Positions 12,163 to 27,522 are shown, numbered from the stretch's first letter. The stretch: 64,000 bases of DNA from Plantago ovata (GCA_028274465.1 CM051455.1:130730096-130794095); one strand, 5' to 3'. Numbers and translations are program-made. Notes: generated from the letters alone by a model not told the origin.

Positions 12163-12574
12163 CAAATTCTTTTTTACTAAAGTATCAAAATTGATAAATA
12201 TTACTTCATATGCCTTTTACTTTCTTTGTTCGAACTTAAGTCTAAGGAACAATATGTCTTATTGAATTATTTTCAAGCTTAAAATATTAGATAAAATAGC
12301 TCTCAAACTCACTTAAAATATATTTATGTTAAAATCTTTATTATACTTTTGCATTTGATCCTTAATAATAGTATTATTAAATAGTAATAACAATATGTGG
12401 TATCAAACTAAATACCATCGATCATTTATGGGTACCGGTGTTAAAAAAAGTTGTCGGTTGTGTTATACACAAATCTGGTGAATTGTAATAGAATTGTAAC
12501 CGGATATTGGTGCCGCGATGGACACACATACGATAATGGCTATTGGTGACAATTAAACAAAATTGTTGGCAACC

Positions 12575-12774
12575 GGTAAGGGTGGCTCAGTTGGTTAAAG
12601 GGGAGGATAATATCTTCTTGGTCACAGTTCAATCTCCACATGGAGCACTTTTGTGAGATTTATATGCCTTATGAGTTGAGCATGTCTGCAGACTGTTGCG
12701 TTGGCCCGTGAGGTTTATCCAGTGCGCACTCAAAGAATAGCGGTTGTGGGTTCCCAACATCATTAGAAAAAAAC
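12575..12774 (+). repeat. tRNA-derived SINE (Au-like)
   Basis: An A-box-like TGGCTCAGTTGGTTAAAGG sits near the 5' end and a B-box-like GTTCAATCTCC follows about 45 bp later. The 3' end has GCGGTTGTGGGTTCCC and a short A-run, as in plant Au-type SINEs. Flanking TTGTTGGCAACC (12563-12574) and ATTATTGGCACC (12775-12786) look like a decayed target-site duplication. Non-coding. Confidence 0.75.
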
Positions 12775-13040
12775 ATTATTGGCACCAGACATCAGTACCA
12801 ATGATGGATGACTAACCACATGATGGTCCAGATGAAGGGCTAAATTTATCAAACTAAATTTGAAGTGGGTGCTGAGTGCAATATAATTGAATCTTATGAG
12901 ACTCAGTTGTTTAGTTGTTTTTAATAACAATAAAATGAGATAATTAAAATTTGAGAATAATAAATCCTTCTTGGAAATTACCTCAAATTAATATTAAATC
13001 ATATCTAGTCCAAAAAAGTTAATTTGACTATTAGTTTTTT

Positions 13041-13219
13041 TGGAGTTATAAGGTGGTCTGGTGGTTAAAGTGTTGGAGTATCAAAGATAGGTTGAAATTT
13101 CGAACCATGATGGAGATATAAGGTTGGTACATTTGATTTGGATCGATAATATAGTAAAGATATACTCATAGGAGTAGAAATAGGATAGTTAGATTTTCCG
13201 TGTTAAAAAAAAAAAAAAA
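13041..13219 (+). repeat. tRNA-derived SINE, second family, copy 1
   Basis: GGTGGTCTGGTGGTTAAAG is A-box-like and GAAATTTCGAACC is B-box-like. The 3' part has TATAAGGTTGGTA and AGTTAGATTTTCCGTGTT followed by 15 A. The flanks TATTAGTTTT and TACTAGTTTT may be the target duplication. The same 3' sequence recurs inverted at 15760-15900 and 16005-16145. Confidence 0.7.
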
Positions 13220-13520
13220 CTACTACATACTAGTTTTAATTAGGATATAAAGTACTCTATGAAGTTGGAAGATGGAGGTATCTTTTAGCAAGATGACGTA
13301 TGGTAAATCCACCTAAACAATTAACACGGTTTAATTAAATACGGAAACTTTACAAATTCATCTTGCAATTATATTGTAAATCTTGAATTAGAAATTTAAG
13401 ACATGATATACGAATTTCATACTATCACACAAATTCCATGCCACACAACACACATTGGGAGAAGTACAAAAAAAATAGCACTGCAGTATTTGGTACTTTC
13501 TCAGACATGCGGAGTAAAAT

Positions 13521-15336
13521 TCATACGTGATATTTAGCTAGAGGATCCTTAAGTAGAAGACGCTCATGATAGACCCTCCATGCATAATCTTCAAAGGAAA
13601 ATGAACTGAACTGCAGTATTTGTCCGGTTCTTTCGGTTGACTCGTCGTTGTCTTCAAGCTCTTGCTCCTCAACCCCATTAGCTAATAAGTTAGGAATCTG
13701 CGGAGATACAGTGCTATCGACGGGAAGGGTAATGAGCAAAGACAATGTGATGCAGTTGGATTTTGTGTTGTCCTCTGTTGATGAACTTGGCATTGGTCTT
13801 CCTCTTACTTTCTTCAACTTCCCATTGCTCCAAACCTGTGATATATAAATTAAACGAAAATATTAGTCATATCTCACAACAATATTGTAGCTCACTACGT
13901 TCTTGTTCTCGCTTGAGGTGATTTAGTTGATTAGGTCACAATCAATTCGCTAATTAGTTTCAATTAAGAAAAAGACGTTTAGCTTATCTATACTTGCATC
14001 AATCAATATATATATGACACCGTCATTTCATTTAAGTTATCTCTCATTTTCTATCATTAAACAAAATTTGTGGGACATTTACGTGTTGGAATTAGCAAAC
14101 ACTAAACTACAACTCAAATATTCAATGTGATTATTGATTTACCTCATGTATTAATTCCCTTATATAAATAAATAAATAAATAATTCATCATCACGGGAAT
14201 AGAGACAAGCTTCTACAACCAAGGCTAATTTACACGGTCAAATGCGACATCGATAAATAGTTTACAAGTTGAAGAACTTGTACACTCTACACATGTTATA
14301 CAAACACAAGTCTTGTGACTTGACTTGTATGAGCACACAATATCATGATATATATATATATATATATATATTTTTACATGAATCTGAGAATGACACTTTA
14401 CCCACGGCCACGGGCTAATTAAATTAGAAGAACTATTGGGATGGCATACATTTTAAATAAGAAAAAAAATCCCATATTCGATTAATATTGTGTCATTTTA
14501 AGTATTTTATTAAAAATGTGTCATTATAGAATATTTCATTTTCGTAAAAGTTAATATTAATAGTAAAAATAGAGTTATAAAATATAAATTAAGTTGCAAA
14601 TATTTATAGATATTTTTACCTGCGCTATGTCACCCAATGTCACGAGAACCGAATTCTCCTGGTCCAACACATCAACCCAACCCGAGTCCGACAACAACGA
14701 ATACCTACCACTGCCAGACTCCGTTACTCGACAATGCAACCCAACAACATACGGGTAAACCCGACCCGCATTATTAATCTCATCATCCGAAATCCACAAA
14801 AGAGAACAAAGCCCATCCCTCGCCGGGTTCTTAAACCCTGCAATACTAGCCACCTCTTCCAACACCTTAAGCCCAAGTTTCTCCATCTCAAGCCCAAACT
14901 CACGCAAACCAGCCCATTCCAAGCCCAAAGTCAACGGGTCAACACAAAATGACTCACTGGCATCGTCGTAGCCAAATGGCCATGCGTTGGGGAAGAGGTC
15001 TTGTTTTTGGTTCTCCGGGAGGTTGAAAAGGGAAGTGGCAGCAGCGGAGGGGAGGTTGTGGTCGTGGGAGAGGTGGAAGAAGCCGAGTTCGGTGGCGGCA
15101 GAGAGGAGGGTTGGGGTGGGGCTGGAGAGTGAGATGAGGGGAGGAGTGGTGGTGTTTGTGGGTGAGAGGCGTTGGAGGAGGTGGGAGAGGTTGATGGTGG
15201 CGGTTGGATTGGTTGAGGGGTGAGTGGAGGGAGTTGGGGGAGGGGCGGAGGTGGCGGAGAAGGGTGGTTGTTGGAGGTGGAGCTGGTGGAGAAGTGGTTT
15301 TCTTCTGCTGCAGGTGGTAGAGGAGGAAGAAGCCAT
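13521..15336 (-). CDS. 2OG-Fe(II) oxygenase-like protein lacking canonical iron ligands
   Basis: A 343-residue protein from two exons, 15336-14620 and 13835-13521, joined in phase 0 inside GDIAQ|VWSNGKLKKVRG. This is the conserved GDxxQVWSNGxxK strand of the plant DIOX family, and an N-terminal DIOX_N-like region precedes it (FFHLSHDHNLP, LFNLPENQK). The first 60 residues are low-complexity Ser/Pro/Thr. The usual HxD iron pair would lie in the segment VGLHCRVTESGSGRYSLL, where no HxD is present. The distal His that follows SNGxxK is replaced by Arg/Gly (KKVRGRP). So either this subfamily binds iron differently or it is not a dioxygenase. Both exons are open, with no sign of decay. Substrate unknown. 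Confidence 0.88.
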
Positions 15337-15391
15337 GTTGGAGTGAGTGATACAAATGTTTGGTACTTGGTTTTATTTGCGTTGTCTTCTT

Positions 15392-15399
15392 CTTTTATA
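15392..15399 (-). promoter_or_regulatory. TATA box of the 2OG oxygenase-like gene
   Basis: The minus strand reads TATAAAAG about 56-63 bp upstream of the ATG at 15336. Inferred from motif and spacing; the leader would be short. Confidence 0.45.
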
Positions 15400-15759
15400 G
15401 AAACAAAAACTAATTATTGAATTAGTTATGCTTTATCACCATGGTAAATTTGTGTTTGGAATAAGTCTATTCTCTTGGTCCAAAAAGTAAAATCTGAAAT
15501 AACTCGACTAGAATATTTATCACCATCATAAATAAATAAATAAATAAAGTAAATTGTTAATATTTAATTCATAATTTTTAATCTAACTAAACACTAGAAT
15601 ATTAAATTATTACTTTTAGTATCTACATAATTCTTTTATTATAATTAGATTGTTTTATTACAAAAATAAATTAAAAAGTAATTACAATAAGCATGTGCAA
15701 ACACTATCTTAATATGTTAAATCTTTCCCGACGATAGCTCTAGCGTAAATTATTATTAT

Positions 15760-15900
15760 TTTTAAAACGTCAAATCTAACTACCATAATTCTACATTACT
15801 TATTTACCAACTTATATCTTCAAATACATATATACCAACATTATGCCTCTGCTGAGTTATGGATTACTCGACACCCTAACCACTAGACTATCTTAGGACT
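15760..15900 (-). repeat. tRNA-derived SINE, second family, copy 2
   Basis: On the minus strand it starts with an A-box-like ATAGTCTAGTGGTTAGG and ends with ATGGTAGTTAGATTTGACG and an A-rich tail. The 3' half matches the SINE at 13041-13219. The B box is weak. Confidence 0.6.
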
Positions 15901-16004
15901 CCCGTATATAAATGTTCTTAATGTTAGTCTTTTTTCCCGCGCTAGTTGTAGCATAAATTCACTAGTGGTAGCATAAATTCAAAAAGTTGTATCATAAATT
16001 CGTA

Positions 16005-16145
16005 CTTTTTTTAAACAACAAATCTAACTATCATACTGCTACATTTCTACTTTACCACCTTATAACTCCAAAATACATTTATAACAACCTTATACCTCCA
16101 CTTAAGTACGAATCTCCAACTCTTTCCTAACCACAAACTATCTTT
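16005..16145 (-). repeat. tRNA-derived SINE, second family, copy 3
   Basis: On the minus strand it starts AAGATAGTTTGTGGTTAGG, includes TATAAGGTGGTAAAGTAG, and ends ATGATAGTTAGATTTG plus an A-run. It lies about 100 bp from copy 2 in the same orientation, so the pair looks like an imperfect tandem duplication. Confidence 0.6.
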
Positions 16146-16990
16146 TACGTACATCCCATATACTGAGTATAAATTAGTACTAATAAATGTGCCAATTTTT
16201 TTCTACAGTACGTACGTATCTTACAACACGTGCACAAGTGCACAACTGTGACCAAATTGGTTATGAGGTACCATCGGATTAAGGTAAGGAGAAATTTTCA
16301 TACGTGACACTAAACAATTCCTTACATTTCAAGGAGAGATTAGGTACCTGCAGTTTCATTGAAAATTACTACTACTTCATCTGTAACATTTTTTATTTTA
16401 ACATTTTATTTTATTAATGAATTTAAAATTACTTTAAATTTACTTTAAATTTATTCTTTTTTAATATTTCAATAAATGTGTCTTTTCAACATGAACCGCT
16501 TCAACAATAAGGTATCTTTAGTATATTTGCTCTTCTCCCTCTCTTTTCACAAACACCACATCGATTGACAATCCACATCACGCCTTCGATCTCCATTCAT
16601 CCATCGACATGGCCAATTATTTTGGCAAGGATAGAAAAAACTTTATTAATTAATGCTTCTACAAATTAGAAAGAACAATCTTTTCGTAAGATCGAGTAAA
16701 TATCATGGATTCTTTCATCCATGCTAAATCATATACTCCCATTCGTAGCAAAAAATAAATAAAAATGCCACCTCTAGAAGGCCGAGGAAGGTGAATCTGA
16801 TGCCCAGGGGCGAAGGGAAGAAGAGCAGGGGTGGTGCTTCCTCAGCCAAAAATAGTGTTATCCAAGATATATTTTGTTCATGTGCAATCTTGTTAATGGA
16901 CTAAACCCATCATCATTTGGCTATATTAATTATGTGTTCCTTAATATTTTATTTGTTTGGAAAAATAAATTTGTCGATGTTAAAAAATGT

Positions 16991-16992
<2 letters not shown>
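16146..16992. other. Intergenic, nothing recognised
   Basis: AT-rich DNA without an open frame, inverted end or tandem repeat that I could support. Confidence 0.5.

Positions 16993-17083
<91 letters not shown>
16993..17083. repeat. (AT)n microsatellite
   Basis: An uninterrupted TA dinucleotide run of about 90 bp. Any Tyr-Ile open frame across it is an artefact. Confidence 0.97.
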
Positions 17084-17087
<4 letters not shown>

Positions 17088-17804
17088 CCGAACCCCAGGT
17101 ACATAAAATTCTTGGCTTGGTCCCTGTTGATACCCTCATTCGGTTTTTCTCACCCCTCAATCGATCACCATAACAACACCTTTCGATCTTAACTAGATCA
17201 CTATAAATTTCCAACTTTAAGTTTTATCACATAAGCTTTGTCTGCAAACATTTGAGACGGTTTCTGACTAAAATAATTATAAAGATACACTATCAGTACA
17301 TGGATCCATAACTTGCCTCTCTTCATTTGTTCAACATGTATTCTTTTTTCTTTATAGAGCACAAGTTAGCTACTATATCGGACAACATGTAAGTTTGCAA
17401 ATAGACATAGTAACACCTCTCGACATCACTTCAATTTTTATTTTTATTTTTGTATAAGAAGGCCATTCCCATGTAAACATTTTTTTTAACGGCTAAATTT
17501 TAAATTAATTAAAAAAGAACATAAGATAAGAAATGTTCGACTACAGTACATCCAAACATTATCTATGCACTTTAAGTTATCTAACTTAACTATGTAAATA
17601 TTATGAGGTGGAGTCTATTCCTTTTACTGCATTTTGTTGTGAAATAAATATAAAATACACACTAAACCAAAAAAAGGTGTGTACAACACGAGACACGGCG
17701 TGGTGTTACAAATTTAGCTATATAATAAGAAGTAATATATTATGTACAGTGATGAGTCTTTTTTCACCAATTAAATTTATAATAGCCAAAGATCAGCTAT
17801 CACC
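17084..17804. other. Intergenic, nothing recognised
   Basis: AT-rich spacer without recognisable genes or repeat ends. Confidence 0.5.
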
Positions 17805-19212
17805 ACACCAAAAAGGTTTAGTGCAGCGGTAAGTTGATCCGAGTGTCGTTCTCTCGGGACTTAACTAGCTATAGATCGATGTGTTGTATCAACAAAGCAA
17901 CCAACAAGATAATAGTGAGTGTCACAATGCAAACAATGCACAATAACGAGAATGAAGAAGATGTAACAAATGAGACGAGTGTTGGTGGTATTATAATGCG
18001 ATCATAATGTAATGGTTGTCAAATGATACTTCACTAACTCAATGATGTGGCGGTGTAGGGCTTGTCACAATTCCCTAGAACGTCTAATAGGACTTATCAC
18101 AAATGGCGATATCCTCTGTTCAATGACCAACTTATCTCTACACACTTTGTATTTCATTGTTATGGAATCTTGGAAAGTTTTCTAGGTTTAATAAAGATTA
18201 ATACAAGTCCTTGCTTTCACCCAAAAGATAGTAGTTTATTTCGTAAACTAATAGCAATCCCAGATCTAACCATAACACATGTGATACAAAGGGTAGTTAG
18301 AGTTGCACGAGCGTATATATCACAACCATATCATACAGATCCACATTATACCACCAACAAGAAGAGATTTAGCTACTCATGGAAATGAAAATAATCATAG
18401 TTGAAGTATAATCAGATCCAGACATAATGAAACAAAGATACAATAGATAATGATATAATGTTACCGTTCAAATGGAGGTATGAACAATCCTTACGACTCT
18501 ATGGTTTCAGATTAAGAATTGAGGCTACAAATCTTCCTCCCAAGTGTTTCAGAGCTTCTTTAATGGTGGAGATGATGAGAGTGATGGAGAAAAGTATCCA
18601 GATCAGAATGATGATGATCAAAAAAGGTTGGGAGTAGTATAAGTAACGGAAAAATGAGCATTGAAGGCCAAATCCCGCAGATTCCGCTCCTGGGGCGACC
18701 TAGCTGAGGTTCTGTTTTCTGCCTCTAGCTGGAAATTACTAACTTTTTCATTCGGTGTCCGATTGACATGTATGATTTATCGTAGGAAAGCTCTTTGAAT
18801 AATCTACGCGTGGGTGTTGGTTTTAGGTCTATACAACATCGTATGAGAAAGTTATGGTTTGAAAGGTGAGACCGTGCCAAAACGTGCATACTTGACCAAC
18901 TCCAAAACGGTTGCTTGGGCTTATTCTAACGACGCCTCAAGGCACCCCGGGGGATCTAGTGCATTCCTTGGCTCTTCTAGCTCGGCAAGACCATGGCCAT
19001 GACCTGAAAATTTGAGGGCTTCAACTTTGTTCCAAATACATCCAAATATGCGTTGTTTTAGCCCCAAAATGAACGGATTTGTGAAATGGTCCTGAAACAT
19101 GCAAAAAACACAAGACGTGATTCTATCCTACAAAACTACCAAAAACGAAGGAAAAGAGAACGAAAACATCGAAAAAGCCTAAGAAAAAGATGACACTTTT
19201 TGGTGTCATCAT
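17805..19212 (-). repeat. Retroelement-like non-coding repeat
   Basis: The right end carries an 8-bp hairpin (GATGACAC at 19189, GTGTCATC at 19203), giving a TGATGACACC start on the minus strand, as LTR elements begin with TG. The left part contains GCAGCGGTAAGTTGATCCGA and a nearby CTCTCGGGACTTAA. The middle has a run with moderate GC (18640-19080) unlike the flanking AT-rich DNA. I recall similar stretches as dispersed repeats in eudicots, but I see no gag or pol and no second LTR. Confidence 0.4.
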
Positions 19213-19266
19213 ATAGGATTCGTAAGGATTCGTAACGTTTTAGGTACCTCTCACGAGGATGATATA

Positions 19267-19871
19267 CTACCGTTGTTCCAGAGCAGTTGCACCATTTACT
19301 TTTGACACAGAAAATAAGGAGAAGAGTCAAATATTGATGGTGGAGGTTTCTACTTTATTGATAATTTGTACCCACTAAAATGTGTTGATGGAATATAAAA
19401 TTATTAGAGCATTTACAACAATTTTCCTATAAAAAAAATTCTAAAATCGTTTTAAACTCATTCCCTATAATATTTGAAGTACGTAGTATTTAACAATTCA
19501 GTAAAATCATATTCCCTTTTAGTGATTTAATATAAATATAAATGATAATTTTAATAACCACATATTCTAAATATAGTATATAAATTAGTTATTAATGTAC
19601 TAAAAAAGTTTTAGGCATGTAAATTTTAGGAACGTGAAGAGTGTTCCCTATTTCTTAAGGTGGTCCATACAAATTTTAGGAAATATGATTTGTTAAGATT
19701 TTAACACATATTTGATTTTTTGTCAATATTTAAGCAAAAAAAATTATTTTAGGGAAGCTGATGTGAATGCTATTATAATTATATCCAAATATGACAAATA
19801 AATTAAATGGTGCAACTGTAAAGGGATGTCCAAAATGACAATGGTCCAACTATTTTAGAACCGTGAGGGAG
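19267..19871. mobile_element. Degenerate Stowaway-type MITE complex
   Basis: The left end CTACCGTTGTTCC plus AGCAGTTGCACC, and a right end whose complement reads CTCCCTCACGGTTC plus AGTTGGACC, are decayed forms of the CTCCCTCCGTCCC...AGTTGCACC terminus seen intact at 35196-35883. TA flanks both ends. A second AGTTGCACC-type motif inside (about 19808) suggests a nested or chimeric copy. Confidence 0.5.
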
Positions 19872-19875
19872 TATG

Positions 19876-20550
19876 TTGAAATTTAGTCGAACGATTACAT
19901 TCACGGACCAAAAAGAATCAATCACGGACCAAATCAATCGTATTCCATTTCCATGGGCATCCTAAAACACAACGGATAGTGGAGAATGGAGATGGTAGGT
20001 GTACCCGACTGCTAAAAGAACGCATATGTATACCTACAAAATTAAATGTACAAGAGGGAGCAGGCACAGGCCAATATCACTCAGCTCGTTTACAAATTCT
20101 TAATTGTAGCGTGTTGTACTTAACTACATGACAATGCATGAGAATATATATGAAAATACAAAGCTTGTGATTAATTTAATAATTATCTCTAAGCTTTTCA
20201 GATTGCGCACGCTCCGAATATTTAATGGTGCACTTTTAGTTCAATTGTGTTATGTTTGTAATAATGGTGCTTGGAATAATTGTGTGAGTCGAGAGAGCAA
20301 AAAGCACAAAAACATGAAACCCACCCATATCAACTTAGTTTAATTGTGACACAACTTCCCGCAAGCATGGGAACAGCCTGCCATTCACCCACCTCTCGAA
20401 ACATGAAGTATAAGGTTTTGTTCCTCTCATCTCAATTGAACAAAATTGATCTAGTCAATTGAACTAAATGAAGGTGAACTTAACAAATCTGAAATGAAAA
20501 AATTATTTTGTAGTAATAATAATAACACAAATTTAGTGAGTCTAACTCTA
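19876..20550. other. Intergenic, nothing recognised
   Basis: AT-rich spacer; short open frames here have no recognisable similarity. Confidence 0.5.
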
Positions 20551-20553
20551 ACG

Positions 20554-20573
20554 TGTGTGTGTGTGTGTATATA

Positions 20574-20640
<67 letters not shown>
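20554..20640. repeat. Compound (GT)n(AT)n microsatellite
   Basis: A GT run passes directly into TA dinucleotides, interrupted by single G or C changes. Confidence 0.95.
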
Positions 20641-21344
20641 CCATCAACAAATTGGGTATGTAAGAAAAGGAATTGAAAAGGTTTCTCTATGGACAAATAT
20701 GGTTGTTGTGGTGGGGGTAGATCTGGAGGCATGATGATCTAGTCCTAAATTCTTTTACCGATCGTCACTCTCGTTTTGAATTGAATTACAATGCCTTCAA
20801 TTCATAAGTATATTCTCATGTTTTTTTTGGTTTAGTTCGTTTCGATCGCTAATTGTCACTGCTAGCGTTGTTGTTGGTAAGGAAATCCTCTTTTTGTGGT
20901 GGGTTCCAAAGTTTGTAGTGATCGAAGCCTACACGTTGATCTCGTGGTGTTTTGGAGAGTTTTGTTGTCCTTGATAGTGTAGGTTCCCGGTTTTCTCTTT
21001 CTTTCGGTGGCTATCCGTGTTAGTTGGTAGTCTTTGTTACTTTTGTAAAAAGTTAGTAGTGATGTTGCATCACCGTTTGGGTTAGAGGTACTTTTGGTGA
21101 GGTATATTTTCACCCGTTGTGGTGTTTCTGGTTTAGACCCTTTGTTGTTATTGTTGGAATTTTAGCTAAACCAAGGTTGGTTTTTCCATGACTTTGTACC
21201 TCAACCAAAGGTGCCCCACACGTCGGAAACGGAGGTTTCACGAACGTGTATTAATCTACTAGAGTAGTAGAAGACACTTGAACAAGATGTACTAAAATCC
21301 TTTTTGTGATGAAAGAGTAATTGAAGCTCAAAGTGTGTTGGTGA
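20641..21344. other. Intergenic, nothing recognised
   Basis: No gene recognised. GTTGTTG-type repeats around 20865 and 21130 are low complexity. Confidence 0.45.
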
Positions 21345-21870
21345 TACTTGAAAAAGACACCTGATCAGAGCATCTACTATCCAGCTGAAAGTGATTTTAA
21401 ACTACGAGGATTTACAGACAGTGATCATGGTTCATGTGAAGACACAAGACGCAACATCACAGGCTATACAATTTTCCTAGGTGGATCACTAATATCATGG
21501 AAATCAAAGAAACAAGCAACTGTAAGCAAATAGAGCACAGAAGCAGAATACAGAGCAGCATCTACTACAACTTGCGAGATTCAATGGCTGAAATAGCTTC
21601 TGAAAGACTTCTGCATCGACCATTCTACTCCGGCAACATTATATACTGTCAGTCTATCAACATATTATCTGGCACACAATCCAGTTCAGCACGAGCGTAC
21701 TAAACATATATATTGAGATTGATTGCCACGTCATAAGGGAATGGATTCTCAACAACACAATTCAGCTCCTACACATTTCCAATGTTGATCAGTTGGCAGA
21801 CCTCTGAACCAAGCCGTTGGCATTACCACTTTTTACGCGGTTTACTTCCAAGTTGGGCCTTTTCAACATA
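21345..21870 (+). pseudogene. Ty1/Copia RNase H fragment
   Basis: The translated pieces GFTDSDHGSCEDTRR, GYTIFLGGSLISWKSKKQ, STEAEYRAAS and NVDQLADL are the C-terminal RNase H of a Copia polyprotein (usually GYSDADWAG...R.S.SG, WKSKKQ..V..S..EAEY, DQLADI.TK). At least one in-frame stop (after ATVSK) and frameshifts break it. RT, integrase and gag are absent. It is followed by an LTR-like stretch, so this is the 3' remainder of an element. Confidence 0.85.
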
Positions 21871-21889
21871 CATGCTCAACTTGCGGGTG

Positions 21890-22175
21890 ATGTAAGTTAA
21901 CCACGTCAAACGAACTACAAAGGATTGAAGAACGACGGATTAAAAAGGAGAAATCGAATTGTACACAAATGAGCTGAATTTTGGAATTAGGCATTAGAGT
22001 AGTACTCTACGCACAAAGACTTGTACATGTCGGTTGCATCTCTGTTATATAAACAGAGCAACCTCACTAGCTAGAACTATCTTTCCATGCATATTGATTC
22101 TCATTCCTGAGATCAATTCTCTCTGTAAATTTGATAATATTCAATTCAATACAAGTGATTTCATTGTCTAATCCT
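21890..22175 (+). repeat. Probable LTR remnant 3' of the Copia RNase H fragment
   Basis: It follows the RNase H end directly, has a TATA-like GTTATATAAAC at about 22044 and pyrimidine-rich sequence downstream, as expected for a 3' LTR. No second LTR copy was found, so the borders are approximate. Confidence 0.45.
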
Positions 22176-23031
22176 AGGTACGACGATTTTATGGACTGAC
22201 TGGAATATGGGCATGAAAGAACTGAATAGGAGAGCAAAAGGGAAGCGACACCGCTCTAAACTGCTGAAGCCGATGCTTACTGAGACTGTTTACCGTAAGC
22301 AGAGTAAGAGTATATGTAGGAAAAAACAAAACATGACAAGCTCAAAGCAATCTTACAAGACCAAAACCATAACAATTGTAATGTGCCATTAACTAAAATT
22401 AGCTCCCAAGAGTTAGCTGCTTTGTGCCCAACCAGAACGCGCAAGCCCATATATAATCACGAAAGGCCCCATCCAAACCAAATGGAAAATCAATAAAATA
22501 TCCATCAGGCTTCCTTTAAAAACTTAGCCTGTATATATATATGCCTTCTTCTTCTTCTTGGTTTTGCACTAGTATTTTGATACATTGCCTCACATAAATT
22601 AATTAAGAAGATGAAGTTATATATACTTGGATAGGACCAACTATGAACAAAACTGTACTACATGTGTGGTCACATGATTTCTTAAAAGTCAAATGTGGGA
22701 AGGATTACAAGTTGAAATAGAGAACCATATTTGCATCAAGTACGGGAGGCTTGTAACTAACGTGATTGAGGTACAATTAGGGTGAAGTAATGGGAATTAA
22801 GAGGAGGCTTTTAGGTTTGGGCTGGGGTTAATGAATTGGACAGGATTTAACGGAAGAAAGCATTGGGCCGGCTAACGATACATGATGGACCAAGCAAAGC
22901 TTACGGATTATGCTTTAATGGACCAGTTCGTGTTAAAATGTAATAAGCGGAGGGAAAATTTTCCGGACAGTAATGGCGTTTCCTTGCCTTGGACAAAAAC
23001 ATTGGCACATAATTTTTAGAAGTTTAGAAGA
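22176..23031. other. Intergenic, nothing recognised
   Basis: No gene or repeat recognised. The last bases (23032-23039, GAATTAAA) are the target-site duplication of the Mutator-like element that follows. Confidence 0.5.
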
Positions 23032-23257
23032 GAATTAAAGGGGCTTGTTAAACGTAGTAGCAATTTTACTAAACGTTGGAAATTTATTAGTAATTTGCAA
23101 AAAACACTTTATTTTTAATATTTTACAAATAAGTCACAAATTTATTAAATACATTAAATACACACAAATTACAACTAACACAATTTCATACGTTCATTAC
23201 TTCCTTCTCCACAACAAATTCTTCAGAAACAATCTCTTCTGAATACAAATTTTCAAC

Positions 23258-26254
<2,997 letters not shown>

Positions 26255-26965
26255 CTCCTTTAGTACTGGCCCTCCATCAACTCCCAAACTCATCGGGCTA
26301 CCATGCACATTACCCTCCATGTCACCATGAATATGTTCTCTCGGCCCTAAATAAAGTAAAAATTAAAAAGAAGAACTTAAACAATATTAACTGATAAAAT
26401 CACAAGAAATTGAATTACCTTGCAAATTATCATAAGTTTCTTCATCGTCTTCCTCATCACTAGCAATCTCATGGCGATTAATCCCTTTACCTTTACTGCG
26501 AAGGTTATCAAGATATGCATCTCTCTCCATATCTTTAAGTGTACCACTAGATATCGAAGTATCATCATCATCGGAACTATCCACCATGGTCTCAGTTGCA
26601 CGTGCAGACTGTTCATGCACTTGGGTACTCTCACTTTCCTGCTCCATGTCATCCCTCGTAGCCCTTGCTTTGGCCTCAACAGGAAGCCTACGTCCTTCTT
26701 CTGCACGCTTACGGTTTGATTGAGTAACAACCCTTCCTTGCAAGCGTCCAACACCAACATCTTCCCAATATCCTTTCTTTCCACCCTTATCCATCTATAA
26801 ATACAACAAAGTAAGATTAGAATGAACAATCAATATCTCTACAACTACGTATATATACAACAAGTCATTAATTTATTATCAAATTATAAGGGGACATGAG
26901 AAATGTGTGCATCAATAAAATATGAAGATCAATTAATATAACAAGTTGAAGTTTGATGTAATTGG

Positions 26966-26967
<2 letters not shown>

Positions 26968-27003
<36 letters not shown>

Positions 27004-27008
27004 GTATG

Positions 27009-27048
<40 letters not shown>

Positions 27049-27051
27049 TAC

Positions 27052-27082
<31 letters not shown>

Positions 27083-27083
27083 T
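26968..27083. repeat. (AT)n microsatellite in right MULE TIR
   Basis: AT dinucleotides interrupted by GTATGTA and CATATATA blocks. It is the counterpart of the left-arm AT run, in the mirrored position. Confidence 0.95.
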
Positions 27084-27156
27084 CAAAAAAAAAATTAAAA
27101 AAATAAAAAAATATAAAAAAAACTAAAAAAATTAAAAAAGACACAGCGTTCCGACC

Positions 27157-27248
27157 GAACAGCAGGCCGCGCGGCCTGCTGTTCACGACCGAGCAGCCAC
27201 GGCTGGTCGGCCTTAATATGGGCGGCGGTGGTTTTCCGCCGCCCATAT
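27157..27248. repeat. Perfect 28-bp palindrome and second hairpin in right MULE TIR
   Basis: 27157-27184 is a perfect 28-bp palindrome (half-site GAACAGCAGGCCGC). ATATGGGCGGCGG (27216-27228) pairs perfectly with 27236-27248 around a 7-base loop. The core AGCAGGCCGCG is shared with the left-arm hairpin. Confidence 0.95.
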
Positions 27249-27522
27249 ACGCCACACATATACTTTTAAAAAAAATAATTAAAGAACTAACCTTGATTTG
27301 AGTTTGATGATATCTATTGGTGTGTTCTTCAAGTTGAATTGAAATATGTTGATTAGGTTATTGATTTAGAGGCTTGATTTATTTAAGGTGGAATTGTGAT
27401 GATTTTAAAAGTATTGGGTTAATTTGTAAAATTATAAATTTATAGATATTTTATATAATTTACAATAAATTTCCAACATTTAGTAAATTTATGTTCCGAC
27501 ATTTAATATTTTCCGAATTAAA

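Noticed and set aside
14954..15420. Pro-rich and Gly-rich frames over the first exon of the oxygenase-like gene
   Set aside because: Shadows of the low-complexity Ser/Pro/Thr N-terminus in other frames.
16874..17192. Open frames of repeated Tyr-Ile
   Set aside because: Translation of an AT microsatellite; the same applies at 20451-20732, 23445-23636 and 26868-27255.
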